Notes under the pieces: model-generated | The model's input: the letters and a program-made list of their open reading frames with translations, nothing else | Databases searched by the model: none | Told to the model about the DNA's origin: nothing | Program-made: the position numbers and the translations under genes | Source of the DNA: Anniella stebbinsi | Lineage: Eukaryota; Chordata; Lepidosauria; Squamata; Anniellidae | Direction of reading: 5' to 3' | DNA length: 64,000 nt | Assembly (NCBI GenBank): GCA_029215795.1 | Contig: JARDYH010000002.1 | Coordinates: 362,664,973-362,728,972 of the forward strand | In this document: one piece after another, positions 11,970 through 25,600 of the stretch | Layout of the letters: each line of letters starts with the position of its first letter | Position numbering within the stretch: position 1 is the first letter of the stretch

Positions 11970-14900
11970 GTGAGTCTGGAAGGGAAGATAGAATAAAATA
12001 AAAAGTTTCCCTGCCGAAATGGCAGAGTAGTGTGCAAGCCTTGGCGTTTCACAGAATTCTTCTTCAGGGTGAATGTTAGGCAAAAAAAAAAAAAAAAAGT
12101 GGGGCAGGGGTATAAGCCCCCCAGTCTGTCTAAAGGCCAACAGGTTGCTCATTTATTTAATTTATTCGATTAGATGTTTACACATTTATATTAATTGCTT
12201 TTTTGTTTTTGCATCCCGCCTGTATAAATATTCCCAGGGTGGCTTACAAAATGAAAATAAATATCTTAATAATATTTATTTATTTATTTATTTATTGCAT
12301 TTTTATACCGCCCAACAGCCGAAGCTCCCTGGGCGGTTCACAAAAATGAAAACCATAACAATTATTCAAAATATAAAACAACGACAGTATAAAAACATAG
12401 TATATAAGAACACAAGCAGGATAAAACCAGGCAGCAATATAGATTTAAAATACAAATTTAAAACTAATAAGCTTTTAAAATATCTTAAGGTGCAATCCCA
12501 TGCATATATAGAGACAGAAAAAAAAGTCCTACAACTCCCAGCATTCCCCAGCAAGTATGGCTGACCGGGGAATGCTGGGAGTTGTAGGACTTTTTTTCCT
12601 GTCTCACTATGCATAGAATTGGGCTCTTGATAATAACACAAATATCTTAATAGCAAAATTTAAAGGCATAAAACACCAGGTAATACCCAGTAGCAATACC
12701 GTAGCTTTAGTTTCATAGTGAAAAGATGGGGACGGATAGATGACTAACCTTTGCCTGGCACAGAAAAGCCAAGTGAGGTGCAAGGCAAGACACCCAGGAG
12801 AGAGAGAATCCCATATTTCTGGACTAGAGCCCACTTCATCAGATGCATAAGAAAGCTAATGCCACAGTGACCCAATCACACAGAAATCCTATACATGTCT
12901 ACGTAAAAATAAGTTCCATTGAGTTCAACAGAGCTTGCTCCCAGGTGAGTATACATTTGTGTTAGGATGCAGTCTTATACCTACTTAATTTCATTTTGTA
13001 TTTTTAGGGCTGTGATTTTAACGTCATACACTGCTATGGTATTTTTAATATTCAGTGGTATATTAATTTCTGCAAATACATATGGCACTGTGTCTGCATG
13101 CATGCAGATTTTAAGTTGTGTATTTTCTGAGCAACTGAAAATGAGCTTCACACCATCTGTCAGCAAAACCTGCCAAGCTGATTGTGTTAAAAGAGATACC
13201 CAATAGTACATGTAAAGGGAAACTCCACCGAGTTCAGTAAGGCTGCACGTTCTTAGGCGCACTTACTTGTGTGTTAGTCCCGTTGAACTTAGTGGGATTT
13301 CCTTCTGAGTAAACATGCATGTGTTGGAGTATATGATTGCAACCATAGAATTTATTTAGGGCAGGACAAGCAACTGTTGCTATCGAGATGTTAAGAACCT
13401 AAGAAGTGCCATGCTGGATCAGACCAAGGATCAATCTAGTCCAGCATTCTGTTCACACAATGGCTAACCAGCTGACTGTGGGACACTCATAAGTAGGATG
13501 ACTGCAGCAGCACCCTCCCACCCATGTTCCCCAGTAACTGGTGCACACAGGCTTATTGCCTCGGATACTGGAGGTAGCACATAGCCATCAGAGCTAGTAG
13601 CCATTGATAGTGTTCTCCTCCAGGAATTTGTCCAAACCCATTAAAGCCATCCAAATTGGTGGCCATGACTACATCTTGTGGTCGTGAATTCCATAGTTTA
13701 ACTATGCGCTATGTGAAGAACTTCCTTTTATCTGTCCTGAATCTCCTACCAATCAGCTTCATGGGATGGCCCCATTGGGTACGAGTCATTATGAAAGAGG
13801 GAGGCAAATGTCTCTCCGTCCACTTTCTCCACACCATACCATGTCTCCCTTCACCTGCCTTTTCTATAAGCTAAACAGTCCCAGATGTTGTAACCTTCCC
13901 TTGTAGAGGAGTTGCTCCAGCCCCTGGATCGTATTGGTTTCCCTTTTCTGCAATTTCTGAGTTGCACAGACTGGAACGGTACACAGTATTCCAAGTGTGG
14001 TCGCCTCATAGATTTGTAGAAGGGCGGTTATGATATTGGTGGCTTTATTTTCGATTCTTTTCCCAAAAGAGGGCGCTTGGGATTGAACTGAAATGTGTCC
14101 TGCTTGTAGTTTTACCGGCTTTGCAGCTACAAAGAACAAAAAGGTAAAACACACCAGCTGGGAATAAGGCTGAAGCTCCTCCAGCAAAAGAACGGCACAA
14201 AGTTTAGTTGGTTAGACCAGTTCGTATTGCACCACTTCCAAGGTCTCAGGGTGGGTAACAACACTCACGGATAAAGCAACACCCACATCATGAAAGCAAA
14301 GTACCCAATTAAACCACATCTGTTTAATCTTGCGCGCTAGCCCATCCCTTCCAACATGCCAGAGATGAGGATAAGGGTTTTGACTCTTATGCTGCAGTCA
14401 TTTACTCCTGCACTGGCTTCTGAAGCAGGCTGTTTTGGCCAAGACTTCAACTGTCACGTTTTCCAGCTTGTATGCAGCTGAAAAAAAGATGTAAATGAAA
14501 TAAAAGATTCATCAGCATCACTCTCGCTTGCTTAACCACCTCGTCCGAACCCCCTCCAGACCATGGCCTCTGGGAGGGGGTGGGGTGGGGGTGTAGGAGG
14601 AGGGAGCAGGAGCCTTCCCCAACGTGCTTTCAGTCCTGCTATAAGTCCAGGGTTTGGAGTGCAGCAACGTGAAGTGGAGGATCCAAGCTGAAAGCCTGTT
14701 GCACATGAAAGGAGGAACAGTGTAGAATACCCTTCCCCAACCTGATGCCCTCCAAATGTGTTGGACTGCAACTGCCATCGTTTCATCATGCGTGCATATG
14801 TATGTACCCACATACACGCACTTCCTTTGCTTCACTTCAAGAACATGAAAAGCCACGCTCACTATTTTTCAAAGTCCCCCGACCCTCCTCTTTCTCTCTC

Positions 14901-17900
14901 TCCCTCTCTCTCACCCACACACACTCAGTTCAGACATACAAGCACACAAACCTCCCCAGTCCCCCCTGGTTGCTCCCAGCAGGCTCCTCCTGTCCCCTGC
15001 TGGTTTCCCAGCTGGTTTCCCTCCCCACTGCCTCCCTTGACTCGCCCTCCTCCTTTTCAGAAGATGGCCTTGGCTCTGCTGGTCCAACCCTGTTGTGGGT
15101 TGCAGCCATCAGCTGAAGGCAAATGGACCAGATAGCATGTGCTGTTGGGGGGGGGGGGAATCTAGAGGAATGACATCCCCAACCTCTATGTAGTGTTGGA
15201 AGTCCTGAAGTTATGTTCCTGATGCTCGGAGCCAGCTGTGCATTCCCTATTCCTAGTGTTTCCTCCTAGGTTACTATTGTTCCGGCTGGACATTAGGAAA
15301 AACTTCCTGACTGTTAGAGCAGTATGACAATGGAACCAATGAGCTAGGGAGGTGGTGGGCTCTCCCACGTTAGAGGCCTTCAAGAGGCAGCTGGACAGCC
15401 ATCTGTCAGGGATGCTTTAAGGTGGATTCCTGCATTGAGCAAGGGGTTGGACTCAATGGCCTTATAGGGCATCTGTCAGGGATGCTTTAAGGTGGATTCC
15501 TGCATTGAGCAAGGGGTTGGACTCGATGGCCCTTCCAACTCTACTATTCTGTGATTCTATAATGCTATGAACTGAGGAGGAGAAAAGTGACCTGCTCAAG
15601 GCCACCAAATGAATCCCTGGCAGAGATGGTAGCTGAAGCACCCCCTCCAGCAGATCTGCTGTGAAAATGCTGCATCCAGATCCATCATTCATCTTGTACA
15701 ACGTAGGCGGTTTCCCAAGCATGGGGGGAAAAAACACATATGAACATATGGAGCTGCTTGCACCAAGCCAAGCAGTTTGTTCATCTAGCCGAGTATTTAC
15801 TCTAGGGTGCCCCTATGGAAAGGAGGATAGGGCTCCTGTATCTTTAACAGTCGTCTAGAAAAGGGAATTTCAGCAGGTGTCCTTGGTATGCCTGCAGCAC
15901 CTGGTGAAATTCCTTCATCGCCACAGTGAAAGCTGCAGGAGCCCTGCCCTCTTTTGTATCCAGTCAAGAGGACAGGGCTCCTGTAGCTTTAACTGTTGTG
16001 ATAAAAAGGGAATTTCACTGGGTGCTGCAGCATACAAATGAACACCTGCTGAAATTCCCTTTTCTATACAACTGTTATCACCCTAATTTACTCTCCAGGG
16101 TCTCTGGCAAGATCTCTTCCCCAGCCCTGCAACTTGAGATCCTTTTAAGTTGAGACGTGGGGGACTGAGCCTGGGATCACTTGCACGCAAAGAACGTTCT
16201 TTTGGCATCGATCTATAGCCTCACCCCTGCTAGTTTGGTCCTTTTGATTTTTAAGGAGCCGACTTGGCCCAAATTACAACAAGGATTGTTCTAGCCCGCA
16301 ACTGTCTATTCTCCTATGTCTTGGGGAGGTGGTTTTCCAGTTGATGCCATGGATGGAACTCAGAGGCGCAAAGCATCTGCTAACATAACCACGGAACTGG
16401 CTGCCCATCATGCAGCACCCAGTTGGAATCGGGGTGCACTTTCAATATCCTGGTTGGCTTTCTCAATGAAATGTGCTCTCTCTTTTGCCCAGAGAGGCGT
16501 TGGTCAAGATGAAATCACCCAAGCTCCTTCCTCTAGATGCTGTCCGGGTTTCTGCTGTACTGGAGGACTGCGCTGACCAACTCGCCATCCTCGGCTTCAT
16601 CATGCCAGTTTCGTACGAGGGCAGGAAAGATATCAGCAATGTAAGTCTATCACACCCTCGTGAAAGGGTGCGGTGACGCTCTTTCCCACGAGATCTGCTT
16701 CTGCTGTTATTACAATTAGGCTACATTTTGGTCTTGTATCCTGAGCTATTCCAGTGTAGTCCCACTCTATAATTATTATTATTATTTTTTTTGCAATCTG
16801 TGGCCACTTTTCCAATGGGTACCAAACTTGCCAAGTTCTTCTCCCATAATTATATTTATTTATTTATTGTATTTTTATACCGCCCAATAGCCGAGGCTCT
16901 CTGGGCAGTTTACAAAAATTAAAACCGTGCCAACTATTCAAAATATAAAACAACAATAGTATAAAAACGTAGCATAAAAATACAATGGCTCAATTCGGAC
17001 AACACAATAAACAACTGGTGTGGGGGAAACAATCGTCAGTTGTTTTGACTATTGTGTCATCCGAATGCTGCCATAGTCAACTCAGCGTTGATCCTCATCC
17101 ACACCACAGTTGATTATTTATTACCATGTTGTGTGGGGAGTGCCCGTTAGGGTTAGGGTTAGTCAACCCACCATTGACTATCGTGTCGTCCGAATTGAGC
17201 CAATATAAGAGCACAAGCAGGATAAAACCAAGCAGCGATGCAGAAATTAATACAGATTGAAAATACAAATTTAAAACAGCAAAGTTAAAAATTAAACAGA
17301 TGAACTGTTAAAATACTGAGAAAATAAAAAGGTCTTCACCCGGCGTCTAAAAGAGTATAATGTAGGTTCCAGACGAACTTCCCTAGGGAGCTCATTCCAC
17401 AGCCGGGGTGCCACAGCAGAGAAGGCCCTCCTCCTGGTAGCCACCTGCCTCACTTCCTTTGGCAGGGGCTCGCGGAGAAGGACCCGAGGATGATCTTAGG
17501 GGTCCAGGCAAGTACATATGGGAGGAGGCGTTCCTTCAGATACCCTGGCCCCAAGCCGTTTAGGGCTTTGTACGTTAACACCAGCGCTTTGAATTAGCAC
17601 AGACCAAATGAATCATAACACTCTATGGGTGATCTGAGGGCTCCTTCTACTTCCACTCTGTATCCTTCGTCCTTTTCATTTTTCTCGCTGCTGCTTCAAA
17701 TGAACGTTACCGAGCTGCTTAAACTGAGTCAGTCCATTGGTCCATCGGGCCCAGCGCCATCCACTCTGACTGGCAGCAGCTCTCCAAGGTTTTGGGGAGG
17801 GGGTGGAGTTAAGCTCTTCTCCAGCTCTGTTACTAAATTTTTCTTTCAATAGAGATGCTGGCGATTGAATATCAACCTTCTTCTACATGCAAAGCATCTG

Positions 17901-19662
17901 TTCTAACACTGAGTTGTCCCAGCCTCAAGCAACTGATGGCTTCTTCTTCCTTAAGAACATGAGAAGCTGCCTTACACTGAGTCAGATCCTTGGCCCATCT
18001 AGCCCAGTATTGCCGACACTGACCGGCAGCCATGGCTCTCCAGGGTTTCAGGCAGGAATGTTTCCAGCCCTACCTGGAAATGCTACTAGCGACTGAACCT
18101 GGGACCTTCTGCATGTAAACTCTGTGCTCTGCCATTAAGCCACAGGAGCCGGGGTGGCTCAGCCCAAAGGCCTGAGTGGGCACTGGCCCAGGAGTGGAGA
18201 ACCAGTGGCCACACACACTTTGCCAGGATGATCTGCTCTCCCATTTGACAGCACAAACCTGGCTTTGGGGGCAGTCTCCCTTTGCCGTGGTCTTCTCCCG
18301 TGGCTGTGCGCTCTTCTGCCAAATGTGCAGTCTCATGGGGAGATTATTTTAAAACACAGGAGCTAGTTCCTACCCCATGAAGCTGCTTTATATTGTGTCT
18401 AGCCCAGGACATGAGAAACCGAAGATGAATAGTCTGCACCATGGTCCAGAACTACATGAAGGAGAACCAATAAATGCCTTGGTCTTTCTCTGGTGTCAGC
18501 AAGAAGGTGGCAGATCCCAGCCTGAAAAGGAGGAACCGAGGGCAAGAATTTCAGGATGTAATAAGCCAAACTCATTTAGAAGGTGATATTTCCGCTTAAC
18601 AGGAGATGCGAAAGACCTTTCCTCTGAGGCCTTGGGAGACAATCGTGGATTAGATCAGGGGTGGGCAGAAAATAGATCTCCCAATGTTTTGCACTTCAAC
18701 ACAGAATCATCGAATGGTAGAGTTGGAAGGGGCCTATAAGGCCATCAAGTTCAACCCTCTGCTCAATGTAGGAATCCCATTAAAGCATTCCTGACCATTG
18801 GCCATGCTGGCAGGGGCTTCTGAGAGTTGAAGTCCAAAACACCTGGAGTCCTACTTTTTGCCTACCTCTGGGTTAGATGGACCAGCGGCCTGACTACGAA
18901 GGAGAGAGCTTCACTGGTCCCGGCGAAGTGAAAACTCAGATTAGCTTTAACCACAGTGAATGTTATTGGCACCATAATAAATGCAGCTAAGGAGAAGAGA
19001 GGCATTACGGAGATGTTTGTGGTCCAGAACACAAACAGGAGCCTTGAAGGGTCAGGGTCCATTTGGTTCATTCCAATGGTGTCTAGGCAAAGGCCGCCCA
19101 CAAGGAGGGCATGGAGGCAACAGCCCTCCGATGCCGCTTGCCTTCAGCAACTGGTATAAGATGGAGAGGGAGCCTGTGATCCCAAGGGTGCCCCCTGACC
19201 ACACAGCAGGCTCTGGTTGCAGAGGGCCCGTTGCTTCCTCCTCTTTAGTGCCTGTCGCTCATGAGCTTCTCCTTTGCTCCCTGTTCAGCTCAATGAGACA
19301 GAGATCAGGGACATTCTTGAGAACCAGAAGGAGCTGAGCACCAAGTACAAGAACCTTATGGACTCCCGGGCAGAGAGCCAAGCTAAGATCCCCCTCGAGT
19401 TTGGCAGGATCGCGGAACTTGGGCGACAGCTGCAGGACACCAGCAGCAACCTGAAAAGGTCCAACCACCTTTTCAACATGGCCACCAAACAGAGTGCTTC
19501 GGCCGTGGATAACCTCAAGAAGGTTCAAGCCGACAGGTGAGACCCCCGAGCCTCAAGGCGTTTCCAGAAAGCGCTGTAATGGACCTGGGCCTTGCTCCAT
19601 GGAAACCCCAAAAGATCATGTGTTGGGTCACGTGCCACGGTGGGGCAGCCAGACAATCCCTG

Positions 19663-19699
<37 letters not shown>

Positions 19700-22600
19700 C
19701 CTACAAGCAGCACAGCCCCTTTCCCCTATTCCTTCTGCGACAATGAGGCAGGTGTGCAACGGGCACACAAGCCTCAGACGAGACAGACAGAATTCTCATC
19801 ACCGCAGCACGTCTTTGAATTCTGGATTCGCAAGGGAGGCCAGTAAAACATTTTGGTGCTTGAAGAGCAAAAACCAGATAGCATCTCCTTCCTTGTGAAT
19901 AGCACAGCTCAGTGGTTCTTGAACAGCTGTTTTTTTCAGTGGGGCTTGACCAGGAAAACTTCCCAGTGGGTTGCGTCCTGTGGGTCCGATGACCTGACTC
20001 CTGCTCTAACCATCCTCAGCGGCGCCCAAATCCACCCCCTCAGCTGGGTGCCTCCGAGGCAGCTCTACCATGCAGCCTGTTTTATAGGGATCGTTTGATG
20101 GTTGCCTTTCTCCTATAAGCATCTGGTCCCTAAAGCTCAAGTTCCATGTTGACTCCTGCCCTTTCTGCGCTGGGCTCATTGTCTGCAAAACAAGGTCCGC
20201 ACCCGGGTTTCTTTTTCTTTTCCTGAAAAACAGGGTGTTTTTTCTTGGGCGGTGGGTTGGGACAGGAAGTTTAGGCGCACCCAGAGGGCCCTGTTTCAGA
20301 AGAGAAACCACACTCCTGTCTGCTTCTCAGGTGCTGCGCTGCTGGCTACTCCCCAGATCACTTAATGAATGGCAAAAACACACTAAAGCTACAGGGGCAT
20401 GGGGATGCATGCGGACTATTTTATGTTTTATTAATTACATGTATATACCGCCTTTTTTCTCCAAGGAACCCGAGGCGGTGTACATAATCCTCCTCCTCCT
20501 CTTCTCCATTTTATCCTCACAACTACAACCCTGTGAGGTAGGCTGGGCTGAGAATCTGTGACTGGCCCAAAGTCACCCAGTGAGCTTCCATGGCCGAGTG
20601 GGGACTAGAACCCGGATCTCCTGACTTCCAGTCCAACACTTTAGCCACTACACTACACCTGAATACGACACATTATCGAACAGGGTGGGCAAGTCAATTT
20701 GAGGCAGGGGGCAGATGGCCTCCCCAACCATGATCAGTTTGGAGATAACAAGGGGATTCCTCTCCCCACCTCCTCCCCAAGACCTGGTAGGCCCCAGGCC
20801 CAGGGGCCAGGCTTGAGGCGGGGAGTAGACGGAACCCACAGAGAGCCCAAGCTTCCATGGGCTGGATGGCCAGCCTCTGAGAGCTGGGTTAGCTCCGTGG
20901 GCTGACGGTTGCCCACTCATAAGCCTAGTGGTGGATCAGACCAGCATCTTGTTCCCAGCCAGGTGCCATCAGGACTCCTTCAAGCAGGACAGGATGCTGA
21001 TGGCTGCCCCTTGTTGTTTGTCCCCAGCACCTAGTACTGAGGGAGGCACATGTCGCTTCCAGACTTAAGGCAGCTCTTTTGAGCTGCCATGATGAATACT
21101 TCTCAGCCGTAAAAAGAGCCCTGCTAGATCAGACCAAGGCCACCTAATCCAGCATCCTGTTTCTGACATTGGCCAACGAGGTGCCACAAGGGGGGGGCAT
21201 GAAGGCAAGACCCTCCCCTGTTGCTCCCCCCTCCCACTGCCAGCCCCTGGTATTCAGAGGTACACTGAGCCTTTGAAGATGGGTATCCTGTTTGTTTGTT
21301 TGTTTGTTTGTTTGTTTATTTATTTATTTATTTAATTCCATTCCATTTATATACCACCCCATAGCCGAACTCTCTGGGCAGTTTACAAAAATTAAAAACA
21401 TTGAACATTAAAAACTCCGATATACAAAATTTAAAACCATAAAGCATAAAAACAAGTTTAAATTATAATATCCTTCTGGGTCAAAGCACAACAACAACAC
21501 AACAACACAAAAACCCTCATCATATGCTGTTAAATGCCTGGGAGAAGAGGAAAGTCTTGACCTGGCGCCGAAAAGATAACAATGTTGGCGCCAGGCGAGC
21601 CTCGTTGGAGAGATCATTCCATAATTGGGGGGGCCACCACTGAAAAGGCCCTCTCCCTTGTTGCCACCCTCCGTGCTTCCCTTGGAGTAGGCAACCGGAG
21701 GAGGACCTTAGATGTAGACCGTAGTGTTCGGGTAGGTTCATGTCGGGAGAGGCGTTCCATCAGGTATTGTGGTCCCTAGCCGTGTAAGGCTTTATAGGTT
21801 AGAACCAGCACCTTGAATTGAGCTCGGAAACATATAGGCAGCCAATGCAAGCAGGAAGAGCAGGTCATATATGCTCGAACCTTCTGGTTCCTGTTATCAC
21901 TCTGGCCGCTGCATTTTGCACAAGCTGCAGCTTCTGAACTGTCTTCAAAGGCAGTCCCACGTAGAGTGCATTGCAGTAATCCAATTTAGAGATTACCAGA
22001 GCATAGACAACTGAAGCCAGGTTATCCCTGTCCAGATAGGGGCGTAGCTGGGCCACCAACCGAAGTTGGTAGAAGGCACTCCGTGCCACCGAGGCTACCT
22101 GAGCCTCAAGTGACAGAGATGGTTCTAGGAGAACCCCCAAGCTACGAACCCGCTCCTTCAGGGAGAGTGCAACCCCATCCAGAACAGGTTGAAGACCCTC
22201 CATCCGGTCAGCGGGACCACCCACTAACAGCGTCTCAGTCTTGTCTGGATTGAGTTTCAGTTTGTTAGCCCTCATCCAGTTTAGTTCTGTCTTTGACCCA
22301 GACGGCAGCAGCACCTTGAATCCCTACCTTGGTGCCTCCATGGCTGGCTGGGGGACGCTGAAAGTTGTACGCCAACCGACCTGGAAGGCACCAGGTTGGG
22401 GAAGGCTACTTTACAGAGAAGGCTGAGGGACGCCTGGGCTGGATGCCTACACAATCAATAAGTTTTATATGACTCTTGAAATGTGCAACCCCACCCAAAG
22501 ACGTTTTCCAACCAGTTCTGCTCTTCCCACCCTGGGCTGCAGGTCAAGTCCGCTCCTCCAGTTCTCCGGGCAGGGAGCTCCTGCAGCTGTGGTGGAGTAG

Positions 22601-25600
22601 GAGCCTCCCCCTCTGCGCTTGGCTGGAGGTGGTGCCAGCACCAAGTGCACGAAAAGGAGCTGACGCAGGTGCCCCCCACCGTAAATGTCTCGAAAACCCC
22701 ATCTTTCCCCTTGACTGTTGGGCTGACCCTTCCCCATCCTTACCTGGCAGGCAATACGCGAGTGACGTGCTTGAAGGCACGACGGATGAATTGTTGACAC
22801 TGGGAACCTTCCACACCCTGCAGATAGCCGTGGATAGAGAAAAGGAAAAAAGGACCAGCATCCACGACCTTGTCCTCAGGTAAGGGTTTCGTATAGAAGG
22901 GACCTGCCTGTACCAAGTATCCCCTGTTCCGACTGGCGCGTATGTGTTTAAACTGAGAGGACGGGACTAAACATGGGGCTCGCTTGCCACATCAAAACAC
23001 GCACGGTTTGCCCCAGAGCTGCTCCCCCCTTGACGGAGTAAACAGGTTTGCTCTGGCTTCACCGCTGTTCTCAGCATGAAAGAGCGTATTGTGTGAAGGC
23101 CGGACCACCCCTCTTTAAACACGCAGTGAATAAACGCTGAGGAGCTGTGGCTAATCAGGGCTCCCCCGGTGGACGCCTGCCGGCTGTTTAGGGATGCACC
23201 CATCTCTTCTCTCCCCATGTTTGCTTTGGGAAACAGTGACGTAGCCGTGACAAGCGGGTTTGCCACGTAAAGCTCAGAGCAGTTCCGTTATGGCTGGCTG
23301 GCGTGTTCTGGGGCTGCTGGCTGCGTGGGAAGGTCGCCGCTTGTTCTTCCAGATGGGTCAGGCTGCCAGATGAAAAGAGCTTAAAAATAAGGGCTCTTCC
23401 AGCATGGTGGAGTCCACAGCAGGATATTGCTCCGACCGAGGCTCCTCTGAAGTGAGGTCTCAGTTACATCCTGTGGGGTGTCTTATCCTGGGATAAGGCA
23501 CCTCCATTTGGAATGAGGAGGGTCTGGCACTGCTAACTCATGGGAGACGAGAGGAGCGAGATCCCTCCATTCCAGCCTGTCATCATGACAGTCTGTCCGT
23601 GAAAGCAGCACACAGAGCTGACACCATCCATATGGCTTTTTCTTTGTCCTGATTCCAAATACTTCTCATTATTGCTCTGCCTTGTGGATTATTGGAACCC
23701 CATGAAATCTCCCCACGGGGCCCTTTTGCTTATGCGTGATCACACTTTTCAGGCTCTCCCCCTTCCTGGCCATTGTTCTATCGTTTCTCCTTCTATCGTT
23801 ATTCATGTCTTCTTCCTTTTAAAAATATAACAACCTGGGTATGCACATCACCCAAGTTACCAGAGGCATCTTGCTAGTTTCTTGATTTCTGTGGAGCGGG
23901 AGAAAGGAGGGTTGTTGTAGACCCCATTAATTCCAGTGCTCTTGTGTATCTCCCGTTAGTTCCACCTATTCAGAAGACATCTTAAGCCCTGCTGGAGAAG
24001 GCTTTTGGTTAAGCAGCCAGGGTTGAAGGTGTCTTGTGCGATGCGGTTTGCTAAACCCTGCGCACTCCCTAACCCCAGTCGAACCATCTGCCAGGGCCGT
24101 GCAGGGGGGGCAGGGGGGCCAGTTTTGAGGGGGCACTCGACGAGGAGATCCCGCCCTAGCTTACGCTACGGCTTCCATAGTGTAAGTGGCCCATTGAGAA
24201 GCAAGGAGCCCGCCTTGCGGAAACAGTACAGGAGCTTCCGTCATGAATACCACGGTCAGACTACAAGCTCCAGAGGGCCATATGCCGCCTGCGGGGGGGG
24301 GGGGGATATATGTGCCTTGAGGTGTTGCAGAACAGGTTTAATATGAAGGTGTTATGTAGAACGGACATGTTGGTGGGCACATGGCCTCCTTGGGGCGGCC
24401 ATGTTGTCCTCCTTTTTTGAAATGTGGGGGCACACACTTCCCATCTAGCCTGGACATATTACCAGCTCTGCACAGCCCTGCTGTCTGCAGCAGGGTTAGC
24501 AGCTCTAACCGTGGCTTAAAGTGTTGCGTGTGACAGCGCAGCTTGTGGTTAGTGCGAACCCCAGAGAACCCCAGTTTCACTAACCACAGAGCCTGAGATG
24601 TCATCTGCACAGGCCCATTGGAGCTTGCACAGAAAGACTTTGGGGTGGATTGTGCTCACGAGGGGCAGCCAAGGCTGTTCTCACTTGGCTCAAAATCTGC
24701 CGCCTGAGGTAGGGCCTATTCTGCCATTGTTCCATCACTCTTACATGGGCGAGGCCTACATCAAGGGTGCAGGATCTCTTTTACCCTGAGAACCAAGTTC
24801 AATTTCATAGCAGCTTTCCGGGGGTGGGAGTGGGGGCATTCCCGTGGTGGATGAGGCCAAAATAACAGCATATTTTAGTCCAAAGCTTTTACCGCCAGTA
24901 ACTAACCCTTAGGGAGAAGAATTTCAACTTTTTAGAATGGGAGAAAAATTGTGCAAAAGCTGAGAAAAACACCAAATGATCAGCGGTGAGGGGAAAGGGT
25001 GGTGTAACCATCTGAGGAACTCCACAGGGCTGGATTGGGACCCATGAGCCTAAGGTTCAACACCCTCCACAGTTAGTTTTCTGGGTGAGGAAGGCCACTG
25101 TGACAAAGAATTCCTGGTTTTAATGTATTGACCCCAGCAGGGAAATCCGAGATCTACATATGAACCACCCCACTCCGACAAGATGAGTGACTGAAGTTCC
25201 ATCAGTGGGAGCTCATGACAGAAGATGGTTTCTTGATCCCTGGAAATTGTTCTCCAGCTTTGGGAGGTGAAGGAAGTGACCCCCCCTTCCAGCTGTAGCG
25301 AGGGGAGCAGAGACCGCAGAATGCAGTTCTAAATGAGTGGGGAGAGAGAGAGGAGAGATTTTTTAGGGTGTAGTTGCAGGGGGTGGGAGAAATGCTATCC
25401 TCACTGAGGTGTCCTTTGGCTTGCAGGAGAACCCCTTTGCCTCACCTATGCTCTACCTGTATATTTGCGGATAGAAAACACAACAAAGACACCCTCTCCG
25501 TCTCCCGCACGCTCTTTCCCAAAGGCAACGAAGCCCTGCTGCCCCTGGGACTTCTGTATAACAAGGGGCTTCCCTACGTTCCCTAGGGTTAAAGTAGCTG

